Source of the DNA: Pegea sp. RAD2-039
Lineage: Eukaryota; Chordata; Thaliacea; Salpida; Salpidae
Length of the DNA: 64,000 nucleotides
Reading direction: 5' to 3'
Assembly (NCBI GenBank): GCA_034620365.1
Contig: JAQGEQ010000011.1
Coordinates: 744,001-808,000, forward strand
Part shown: positions 1 to 12,000 of the stretch, one piece after another
Position numbering within the stretch: position 1 is the stretch's first letter
Layout: every line of letters starts with the position of its first letter
Notes under the pieces: model-generated
The model's database searches: none
Seen by the model: only the letters and a program-made list of their open reading frames with translations
What the model was told of the DNA's origin: nothing
Translations under genes and position numbers: made by a program

Positions 1-3000
1 GGGTATATGGTATCACAACAAAGCAAACAAGAAAAGAGATGACTTAGACCCTATATCAGATCAAACTTTAGTTGACTCTTAAAGTGATCCAGCAATACTC
101 TTTCAAGTCACATAACTCTTTTTTGTTACAATGTTTCGTCACAAACATATGAAGTGATGCATGACAAGCTTACGCACCATTAAACTTTTCTCTCATAACC
201 TACAGCATCTATATAATTATTAATTTCTATGAGTGGAAAACGCTAAGGCAACAAACCAGAACGGCACATCCCTTCTACACCTCATTAATTTTGATGTTTT
301 TGAATATTTTATTGGGATAAATTTTAAGATTTAGGGAAATTAAATAATATATTTAAATCTGTTTCTGCCAGGAGATAAAGAAGAAAAATACATTTGAATG
401 TGTTGTAATCTTTCTCATTTCACTTTTTATTATGTCTTAAATAAAAAAGGATTTTAATAACTTATAAGTCTAGTATAACTAAAATATTTGTAATATAACT
501 TTAGCTTTGTAGGTTATCAGCATTTCTAGATTTTTTAAGAACTTTTGTCTAATTTTTTTACTTCAATCTAAGATCATTAACTGTAAAAAATAAATTCTTA
601 TTTCAAAAGATTAAATTTATATACCATAATATTGCGAGACAAAAATAGTTAAATTTAAACATGCATTTACATCGATCAATCAATTAGACAACTTATACTA
701 ATCTTTATGTCTCGCTCAATTACGTTTTGCTTTAGTGGTCATGCATGAAATCCTTTCATACTTTCTGATAAACATTCTTATAAATAAAAACATTTTATCA
801 AGATTTCAAATTTTTAATACTTAAGTTTTACTAAAATATTTAAATTGTTTACTGAACATTAGTGGGGAGTTTAAAATAAAGTAAAAATGATGAGCCTTTG
901 TTGCTATTTTAATTACTATTTATTAAGATAAGAATATTATCTTGCATATTAAACTTTTCTTACTTAAGTTAGAAAATTTCTTAAGGGTTATAATGATAAA
1001 TGAGGAACACATTTCATTGACTTTCTTGATGTTAATTCAAACTTCAAGTGCGAGTTTTTTGAAACTCAAAAAATATTTTCTGTTTCTTACAGATTTTAAT
1101 CTTCAAAGTATTGTTACTATTACCAGAAAATGAAATTAAACGAGTTTGTTTAATATAATTTATTGTTTAAACTATTTTTTGTCTAATATAGTATATTGCA
1201 AGGCATCTAAATTATTGATTCATATATATTTTCAGCATTCTTTATAATTACTTAATCATCAATTACACCTAATATTGCAGCTTCAGGTTTATTTATATAA
1301 ATAAAAGTATGTGATATCTAGTTACTTTACTACTTGACAGGTGAGTAAAATAAGACATAAAAAAGCACTTTGAAAATTAAATAACCTAAAGGTACAGAAA
1401 TTGGTTAATTTTACATTTCACAACATTTTCGTTTAATATGATTATTCTTAAAAGTTTCATTATATTGATTTTTAAGCTCGGTGTTGTTAATATAAGTTTG
1501 AAACATTAGTTTTCAATAATGTTAACTTTGACATTATTAATTTATCCAGCTACAATAAGCTCACGTCTCAATTTGACGGTTATTGCAAAAAAAGAGATAA
1601 AAAATCGAATAAATCTAAATTAGAAGCTTAAGCTACGGGCCAAGTGTTTCATTAATTTTGTAAATGAAATCCGTATACACGACTAGAAATTTTTGCTCTA
1701 AAGGATAGGCTAATACTCTTCAGTTTATCCATATTTCATTTAATGTGATTTTCTGCTGGTTTACAGCAAAAGAACCCATTTAAGGTTTAAAACAGTACTT
1801 TGCCAATAATGCTTTGCGAAATATAAGCAACTTTAATAACCACTATTTATTATTTACTTGTTATAGGTGATCAGTTGTAGAACTCACTTATACTTCACGA
1901 GTGATAACAACAATATTCACTATAAACATCAATTTACGACAAACGTTTTTTTTGCAAATTAAAGCTCTCAACAAATAAAATTCTACTTTCAACAAAAGTT
2001 TTTTTTAATAAAAAATCATAGACAATATAAGATAGTTAACTGCATGAACTGCATGATTTTTATATGGTAAGCACACGATAAAATTTTATAAGCTTAAATC
2101 TCCCATTTCATTCAAACACCAAGTTTAAACTTTGCTCGACCTTTACTGGTTAAAACATTTGAATAAGCTAATAATATTTGTTGATTAAGCTACATTCACC
2201 TCTAGCAACCTCTCTCATGGTCGATTTTAAATAAAAATCAATTTGACTTAATAATTATATGCCTCAGAATATTGGAAAAATGATTTATTATATTTTGCTT
2301 TAGTTATAATATCATAAAGTTAATTAATTTTTGAAAGTGTATGCTGATTTTTTTAATATAGTAGAGTTGTGAAAATAATTTGAATTTATACTAAAATTTC
2401 TTTAAGTATAATTTATAAATTAAGCGCAATACTTTGATCAGTAAAATATTTAGCTCTATTTTTTATAATCTATGAAAAAATGATTTCGGATACTTCATTA
2501 TTACTTTCTATTATTAAATAATTTGCTATATTGACTTCATAAAATAGTAAAGTAGAAAACAGTTTATATCTGTCAGCTACCGTAAGCGTAAAAATCAAAA
2601 CTTCTAATTTATCTAACAAGAACTTATGTTATTCAGCTGCAACTATATGATCAAACAGTAATTTATTCGTTTAAATATCTTACATTTCATATAAATTAAA
2701 ACAATTGAGAAATAATAATAAATACTCGTTTTAACCTCCAGTGCAAAAATTAGATTTTTTTCAAACAAATTTCAAATTTTCAAAACGTTTCAACAAGTTA
2801 ACCTAAATACAAACTAGTAAAACAATTGTTTGTATAATACTATAATGATATCAATAATACAAGCTTTAACCTTTAGTGTACTTACTGTTTATAGAATATC
2901 TTGTAATTTAATGTATATTTACAACTGTTTAGTTTTAGTTATTTCTAATAATCAGATGGTGCATTTAAACTCTTAGCGTTTTTTGTCATTTTAAAAATAA

Positions 3001-6000
3001 TTTTTATCAAAAAAAAATAAAGTAAATGAATGAGTGAATAAGTTTTCATTTTTTACTATAAAACTTGTATTGCTTTGTAGTTCTTATAAACTTTTTTGTC
3101 AACAGTATTGAAAATAAACTGATTTATCTCAACATATAACTTGAGCTCAAAATGTAAAGTTGTAAAAAGAACATAAAACCAATTTTTTCAAAGTTAACTA
3201 CTTTATTACCAGAATTATTTGTTTACTTTTCAAAAAATAACAGTGAACTTACTTATAAGAGTTTAACTCACTGATTTTAAGACTATTTACTTTTTGATAC
3301 CTTTCAAATAGATCTAAATTAGCTTGTAGTTTTTACAAATTAGCAGATTGTTTTCACTATCGCATTTACTAGAAAATTAGCTTAAAATAACAGAATTAAG
3401 TTACAAAAATAACAAAAGCCTTTTTGATATATTTCAATTAGACCAATTGCTTCCTTTTCAAGTAATTTTTAAGTGTTTTTGCTCAAAGTTTGTTTAATCG
3501 AAATTACATTATTATATATTTTACTGATTTACAAAAGATAAAATAATGGCTTAAAATTATTTGCAAGACTCAATGCTTTGCATCATTTTTAACCGATCAA
3601 ATTTTTAATTTAGTTTAAGCTTGTTTGAGAAAATGATTTCATAGATGAACTAACTTGATAAACTCTTTTGTATTCAAACTTTTTATTTGCTTTATTGCAA
3701 TGTAAAAACTTAAAGGTTGTGATTAAACTATAAATTTGATCGTTAGATTAGAAATATAAAATAAAGTATGAAAATGAAATAAAACTTAATAAAGTTATGG
3801 AGCCTGACAAAGTAAATTCTATAAACATATTTAGTTATAATCACTTATAAGGCCACTGAAACACAAAACATTGTAGACTTGGTCTATCTTTTGAACAAAC
3901 GCTAAATTTATTACAATGTATCAAATTGGAAAGAATTCAATTTTGATGGAAATTGATGTTATTAAAATCACAGCTTTATCTTTGGCATTTATTTACAATA
4001 CTTTTTACAAAGAATATACTCGCTATATTTAAGAGAGGTACTTTGGTGTGACAATTTGTTCGACTTTTAAGCATCCTTAACATACAAACACAAAATTGTT
4101 CTGTAAAAATGTTTTTAATTGGTTTGGTGCTGTGAGCGAAAAAGTGTTTAGAGTTCAGATGCTAAATTCCCTAGGCTAGCTATTTTTTATTAGACGTTTA
4201 TTCTATACATAGAGCTTGTACCTGCTTAATTGGTATTACAAATCTCAGATTCTGTTTTAATGCCAAACGGAAATTTATCAGCATTCTATTTTGATATTAT
4301 TTTCAAATTAATAAAAAAAGTCTTATATGAAAATCGGTTTCATTAAAGTGTCTATAACTAACTCTCTACCTCTTAATGTTGTGATGATTTTCTGGTTTTG
4401 TGGTTCCTTGCATATTATTGATTTCTAATTTAGCCGAGAGCCCAAAATACAACGGCATTTGAGAAAATAATATTTTAAATTTGGAATAAAAGGACTGAAA
4501 GTTAGTAAATAAAGACAGCTTTAATGCATCTTCTGTAACACCATGAATAAATAAAATGTATAACTACAAAGTTCTTCTGAAATAATCATTTGATTTGCAG
4601 CAATTCTGCAAAACTATATTTTTAGGTGAAAACAACTCTATAAATTACAAACGATAACTTAAACTTTAATCAATCATGATTAAAAGATTATTATTAAAAC
4701 GGTTACGTTATTTTTAAAATTTAAACCTGTGGTAGACTAACTTAAGCGTCTTATCGTCTTAGAGTATTTATTAACTTCAATTCAAATTAATATTAGCTAA
4801 GAGTAAATAGAAGTTTAGAAATTACGTGGCACTGAAAATATTTCAATTAAATTTTTATTTATCTGCCTTTTTTGCTAATTGATTTTAGTGTCACTACTGT
4901 CCCGGTGTGCTTGTGTGATACATTATTCCTTGCTATTAAAACTCTAATTGTTACTATGTATGTTTACCAAGCTTGCAAAGTTGTCAGCTGCTTATTATTT
5001 ATCAAATTAAAGATAAAAAAATCTGTAGCTGGCTTGTAGCTGGCAATGCAATGATTTGTTGTGATTAATTCTGATTTGATAAACTCTTGAACTTTATCTA
5101 CTTAGCTACAAATTAAAGTATTTCTTACTCTTTTATTGATGAAAGTTATGTTGTTGTCTAATAGCTTTTAGATAAGTCTATTGTAAAGAAACATGTTTCT
5201 GTCTTCAAAAAAACAGAAACGTTTGTTGAAGCATTTAAGAAATGAGATAACCTAACAAACTTCATGACCTAAATAAACAAGTTAGTCAATTTATTGTTAT
5301 CCACCTTTTAGGTATCAGTTAAATAACTCGAGGTAATCATTCTAAATGGTTTCAATTACAATTAACTTATTTAACCTCTGTTGTTAATATAATATTTAGA
5401 ACATCATTCAATTCAGTCATTTAAGTATTTATATTTGAATATTTTTATGTAATTGTTTTAAAGATAGTGTTTTTGACTATTCTATCAAATATGAATACAT
5501 GGTAGTTCAACCGTTTAACTTTTTTGGTTAAAATAGATTATATCAAGCGTAAAATAAAATCGCTAGTAGTAAAATTAAAGTAATAAGTTTGAAACATGGT
5601 GTGAAAAATGATTTTAAAAGAATATACTTGTTTAATTATGAAATTGTGTTTGTTTGCTTTGTAGTTTAGAAGCTGAAACCAATTTTATACTAAATCTATT
5701 ATGATACAAATGTAGATTTATAGATAACCATAAAACCAAAATAAAATTATTTCCAAATTTAATTGGTTCAATTCTTGTTAATTTTAAAAACTATAAATTT
5801 GCAAAATTTTTCTATAGACAATTTTTCATCATCACCAACTGCTCAATCTTTTTATCTTTTCATCAGCTAACTACTAGCTGAAGCTTGTTTTCCAAAAAAT
5901 CTTAATCATATCGATACATTGATGTAGTGAAACTGATTTGGAAGCTTAGTTGCTGCATTGCATAAATTAAAAAGGGAAATATCAATTATATCTTCTATAA

Positions 6001-7750
6001 ACAAAGTTAAACCTTGCACAAGAAAAAATTATTGAGAATGTGAATAACTTTAAAGGATTTGTGTCAGAGTTTAAAGTCTTTCTTTTGTTAATGCTATCAA
6101 CATTTGTTTACTGTTTTAACCTCGTCAAAATATTTTCAAGTATCTGAGCAGGAGAAATTGGAATGTTGCTTATTTTTAAACAAATTAAACTCAAACGTAT
6201 GAATGTGCAGATATTAGAAGTAGAAAAAAAAGTTCATTAAAAGTATGAATGATTAAATAATACCATTTGTAAAAATATTTGTTACAATGAGGTTTAAACA
6301 TAAAAAAATTGCTTAAATTTTGATCGGTTTGAAAATATTAACTATATTTATCAAGCGTGGATGAGTTTGTAGATACTGTTTTTTTATTCACAGCAATCTT
6401 TAATTAAAAGAGTCAATTCATTTGAGATATTTTAAGGGTCTTTGAAATAAAAATCGCAAATAATAAAAATAAGATTTTTGATCTCGTAAAAGCCAATTCT
6501 TTTCTTTTTTGCTATTTTCTTTAAATAAACACTTTGATGATATCATCTAGATAAACAAAAATTTTCGCATTAGGCGAATTAGTTCAGGTTTTTCGCATTT
6601 TTTGTGGTAAAGTTTGTTTTGATAATAAGATTGACCTTTATTATTTGGAATAAATATAAAGAAAAATTAGTTTTATGCCAAAAACTCTATTTTTTGATCT
6701 GTTAATACAATAGATCATAAAGCTATGTTAATAAAGATTTATGTTGTAGTGTTTTAAGACTGTGATTTCAACTTTTTAGTACAAAAGGCTTTTTTCTTTC
6801 TTTCTTTCTTTTTACTTGTCAAATAGATTTGTAGGAATAATCAACATCGTAAATAGATCAATAAGTCATTGCGTTTAACTTCAATCTTCTTGCACAACAA
6901 TTATTGCTGACTGCCTAACATTTCATTTGTACACATCAGTATTTAAAGTTAAATTAGTAATCGTTTGCGACTGGACTATATTCAACTAAACGGTCGATAC
7001 TGTATAAACCTGAACTAACCCCTTTTAAAGAATAGAATTTGCCAACATATTTTTGTAAAAAGTCAAGTTTTGACCTGTGTTGTTGCTATCAAAAAAATAC
7101 AAACAAAATTTAAAGAGTGAAAACTTTCTTAGCTTAAAAGTGAAACATTATTAGAACCGAACAAATTCACAAACCAAAAAAAAAGAAATTTAGAAAATAA
7201 AATGTTTGTTTTTAGATTCGCAATAATTACGAAGAAGAAAACGTTTGCGATTTATAGCTGCAATAATATATCAGCAAAAATAACAATAAAAATAATAACA
7301 GAAAAAATTGAATACAAAAAATGTTTGCCGAAACCTGATAAGCTTCACAAGGAATAGTAAGAAAACGTATTTGTCTTAATGACAGCGACTGGATTTTATT
7401 TTTGAAATGAGTTTGGAAGTAATTTTTTATTAAATTTTGAATGGCAAGTAACATTAGTTTTGTTACTGATTTATGATAAATTTTCTTCAAGATATAATTT
7501 AATTATTCATGAAATGATATGTATGATAGGATAAATGAAAAATTTTTTGATTAATTTAAATGTAGCAATATTTGTCAGAAATTTTGAAGCGAAATCGAAT
7601 TCAAAAAACATGGCTTTAAATTCCAAGATATATCTTTTAAGAAAACGAAATCAACTTGTATAAAAGAAATAGAAAAAAAGCTGGAAATAACAAGATACTT
7701 TTATTTTAAAAAATAAACAATAACTGATTACCATAAAACTACAGACTTAT
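1..7750. other. Intergenic DNA 3' of the ephrin; no gene seen
   Basis: AT-rich sequence full of stops in all frames. The longest frames (63 and 87 codons, at 942-1133 plus and 7227-7490 minus) are rich in F, L, I, K and N and carry no recognisable motif. I see only short simple repeats, such as a tandem ACTGCATGA pair near 2040, a GTAGCTGGC pair near 5025 and the TTTC run at 6791-6813. Confidence 0.6.
6791..6813. repeat. (CTTT)n microsatellite
   Basis: Four CTTT units in a row, flanked by T runs. A short simple repeat with no associated gene. Confidence 0.85.
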
Positions 7751-8625
7751 TTTATTCTAAACTAAACATGCTTGAGTAAACGTGAGTCAGTAAGTACTTT
7801 TGTTTGAATATATCGCAAGTTTATTAATAATATTCTGGAGTAGAAATAAAATTTAAAGGCAACAACTGTAAGTAGGAAATGTTTTCTCGCCCATACAATA
7901 TTTGTATAAAATATTAGTAGATTCAAAAGTAGAGATGAAACTTTTGACATCATCTGCTTCTACTATCAGACTTTCGATAGAGTTGAAGAACAGTGTAGAC
8001 AAATAATCAATTAAAACAAATCATATTTCTACAAGTTATTAAAAATTGTAGGGCTGTAACCATAAATGTAATTTAGGCAAATAAGGAAGTGATACTGTCA
8101 TTATGACAAACTTTTAAAAAGTTATTAAACAAAAAGATCGATTCAGTAAACTGAGCAAAGCAAACTGAAAACATTTTATCTAAGATAAGTTTGCCCACGC
8201 ATATCTCATCTTCTACTATAGTTACAAAACCTTAGAGAAAACTTAAAAAATGACTAATCATTGAAAAAAAATACAATTTCCACCTACTTTAGGAGACTTA
8301 GTGAAGATACTAGAAAGGCACCAGTGGAAAATATAACAAAATATAGAAGGATTATGATGCAAAAGACGAGAGTAAAGATGAAAACTTGATTCAAAGAAAG
8401 ACGTAAGGTTTGTGTAACTTAACGTCTTACAAAGTAAATAAAAATATTCTACAAAACATTTCTATTTCAAATGTTGATTGATATGTGACTGTATAAAATA
8501 AAAACCATTTTTTCACTGGTGTTAGACCTTTAAGAAGCAAATACATTTGCAATCCTGAAGCTCATCTTTCTACCCTCTTACGTCATCAGCATCCGAGTCT
8601 TAATGACTCCTCGCTCCATTAAACA
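7751..8625 (-). other. Probable ephrin 3' UTR
   Basis: Downstream of the TGA stop on the minus strand there is no further open frame. The first canonical AATAAA on this strand is at 7756-7751, with a second at 7705-7700. They would give a 3' UTR of about 0.9 kb. The region is AT-rich, so these hexamers could be chance, and the true end is not shown by the sequence. Confidence 0.35.
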
Positions 8626-9074
8626 TCATACTGCTACTATTGATCCTCCATTGTCAAGAAATGATTCATTGTACGAAGGTGGGGGTCTCATATCACTGAC
8701 ATGTGTTCCCATTCCTGAGCTGTGGTGTCTTCCATCGTGATCAGACACAATTCTTGTATGATGAGAACCAGGTCCACCTGAGCTGCTGCTATGATGTCTT
8801 GTGGCAGCCGAAATAGGCATTAAAGTAACTTGTGACATCGGATCTCCCGGACGAGATGCTCCAATGGGAGAAGATTGGTATTTCTTCATGTTGTGCCTCT
8901 TTCTGTACAGCTTGTACACAGCAAAGCAAACAAAGAGAACTATAAGTACAGCACAGGCTCCCAGGACAATTCCTAACCACATATTATTACCGCTATTGGT
9001 ACTATCTGTTTCGACAGAGTTTCCAGAATTATTGTTTTGATTTTTGTTGTTTACATTATTTCCTCCTTTTGAAT
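8626..9074 (-). CDS. Ephrin exon 5: membrane span, cytoplasmic tail and stop
   Basis: The acceptor TTTTTATTTCAG leads into DSKGGNN and an Asn-rich linker (about residues 226-251). Next comes a hydrophobic span MWLGIVLGACAVLIVLFVCF (252-271, extending to about 274), then the basic stop-transfer KLYRKRHNMKK. The tail carries a Ser/His/Gly-rich stretch (HHSSSSGGPGSHH) and ends RPPPSYNESFLDNGGSIVAV. P352-Y355 (PPSY) is a PPxY motif, known to bind WW domains. The final VAV fits a class II PDZ-binding end (hydrophobic-x-hydrophobic). Tail tyrosines are at about 277, 286 and 355. Vertebrate ephrin-B tails instead end in a conserved tyrosine-rich block finishing YYKV, which is not seen here. The frame stays open into the intron as far as 9135, but the match and splice site place the exon start at 9074. 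Confidence 0.92.
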
Positions 9075-12000
9075 CTGAAATAAAAAGACAAGTTGAGTTT
9101 TCATTCAAAAGAAAGATACTTGATTTTTGCTTCAAAAAAAATTGGTAAATAGTATTAAGTTTTTACCAAATTTGTTTTGATTTTATATTATATTGAAGAA
9201 AATCTAATTAATAGTATCCTTTCACTACAACAATCTGACTTATAACTCCTTTACAAAGGTTAATCATTCTTAGAATTTCGCCATTCTGTCAACCCTTATA
9301 AAAATCAAGCATAACATTTTAATTTTTTTTTAAGCTTATAAACGAAGATCAGACTTATTAGATTAAATGATTTAATGTAATACAAGGGTTTATAAGATTT
9401 TCTAACTTTTACAGATCTAACAAATTAAAAAATTTCACTCAAAAGATCTCACAAAATGAATATAAAAGCCAATTACGCAAGTTTTAAGTTAATAAGTATT
9501 TCAACATGCCAGATAATCATAAATTTATCCATGTTGGAGTAATAAGATCATATAGATTTTTATCTAGAATCATAATCAAATAAAGAAGTAATCATTTTTG
9601 TTTTTATTGGAATAACAGCACCAAATTTCTGCATGGAAAGCAAAAAGTAAGCGCACAATTATTGAATATTAGTAACTATTGAAGTAGACATTTCCACTAA
9701 GATGAGATGTGCTTTAAACAGGTGTTGTGAACAACGACGTAGCACGTTTGTCAGATGTAATAACTTCTATTTCTTGATCAGGCTGGACGTGGTCATTTAG
9801 ACAAACATGTTTGGTAACTCTCAGCAACTGCTCAATATTTTCTGTTTACTTTATAGTGATTCTACTGAAAACTTGATTATTTAAGCAATTAAGAAAAAGA
9901 AGGAGTAAAATTTGATGAGTCAAAAGAAAGTTGAATTTATTAAGAATATTGCAAAAGTCTTTCATAACTATTAGGCATGTACAGCAAAAATATAGGTGAA
10001 CAAACAACTTGAAAATGTATGACTACCACAGCAATTAATTAGTGGATAAGCTGGTACACCAAAGGAATTATTTTTTTCTATTTATCATGACTAAACAAGT
10101 GTAAAAAATTGGTTTACTTAAACATATTAAAAACAGCTATTAATTGCTTGTTGCAAAAGATGTTGCAATTTTTAGGTCCTTAAGTATTTGTTTTATGAAG
10201 TTTTTTCTTTACAAATTAAAAGATTTAAGTTTGTATATCTTCTAAAAGTTTGATAGCAAAAATATTCTCATTTACTTAATGACAACTTACGATTGAGTAA
10301 ACTTATCGTACTTGATTTATTTAGATTTAATTTGGAACGCTCAGACAAGGGGCTTTGTTCAAATGAACATCTTTTTATTCTGACTGGACCTAGCATAGCT
10401 GATTAAAAAAATTATAAACATAACGAATTGTAAATTAGCTTTTTCATTCAACAATTATTCTTGTTTGTGACTTTTTCTGACTGTTAACCTTTTAATTATA
10501 AAATATGCTGAGTTTACAGTTTCTTCTTTAAAATATAATTGTTATTGTCACTATTTGCAGGATATTTTTTCCGCTTAATCAAATAGTAAATAAAAACGTA
10601 ATTATTAGCAATGATAATACGTTTCTATGTTTTCATTGTTGGGGAAAATAGTTTGTATTCGATGAAAGCATAAACTAGATGGTCAGTTGTTGATTTCAAA
10701 AAGAATCCATGCTGCTATCTCTAAAGTAGGCAATATTCAGTAAAGTATTTCTTAGTATAATTACCACCATCGCCAGTTATTTTGAATGTTTAAAGTAATA
10801 AGCAAACTTTTCAATTTTTACATCTTGATTTCCTCAAAATATGAAAAATAATTTTTCATTGAGGCTTAAACTAGATTATCTGCAAGCGTTACATTTAACA
10901 GATACTATTACATGAAAAAGTATCAAATTTTTTAAAATCTGCTATCATAAGATTTTAAAGATACATTTTTTGAATTTCTTTAATTTTTTATTTAGTTTAT
11001 AACTCATCGCGTGTTTTGTATAATAAAGTTATTATATAGTAAAGCTTGATTCTGATTTAAAATACATATTTCATCAAAACCCATTTATCTTATCAATAGC
11101 TTACATCTTTCCTTTAAAACTAATCTTATAGTTTGCTACTTCTTAATGCCATTTGGTCAAGAAACAAACAAAATTTGGTTTCTTTTCAAATGAGAGACTA
11201 AAGTTATTGTATTTGTTTTTATAAGGAAAGCTAAAACTGTGACAAAAAAGAAAGCAATCAGAAAAAGAATGATCATTTGTTTTACAGAAGCTTTTCATGT
11301 TTTGACTTACCCAAAAATCAGGTTAATATTTGTAGTTTGCTATTAATACACTCTACTTTTTTAACATTTAAGAAATATTTTTTGCTAGTTGGAAATTAGA
11401 AATTAAAATCTGTGCAAAACGTATGACTGCTTTAAACCTAATCAAGCTTTTTTTTGTTTTTAAAGTTTATAAGCACACCTAATAACAAGCAGCTTTGATA
11501 TAAATAGAACCTTCACCTATTTCACTTGAAGTATCTTGTTCTGATGAAATATTTGGAAGATTATTATGAGGTTTTTGTTCTGAGTTGTGGCCTGGATTTG
11601 TTTGAATAGGATTCGTAGGAATCGACTCTTCAATAGACTCTCCGCTCTTGTCAGACAGATCCTCTGCGAATAAAGTTCAAAATTTTAAGAGGATTGCAAA
11701 AACTCTTCAAATCCATTTACAAGTAGAAACATGATGTAAAATTTTGTAATATTTAGTTACATTTAGAAGCTCTAGTCTAAGCTTTCATATAGCAGACAGA
11801 AGTTTTAAATGTTTGCCAAGTAGATATTTAAGCCTTTGAAATACTACAGCTTAAATTTGTTTTTTTTTGCTACCAAATATTAAGAAGACTATCAAAGAAA
11901 ATATTGAGGCAATAATCGACGTCTGTTATGTAAAGCTTTATCTTTTTCAACATTTTTTAAAGTAATTTCAGACAAATGGTAGTGATTTAAATCATTATTA

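Noticed and set aside
8801-9040. 79-codon plus-strand frame, and a 63-codon minus frame at 8789-8980
   Set aside because: Both are shadows of ephrin exon 5 in other frames.
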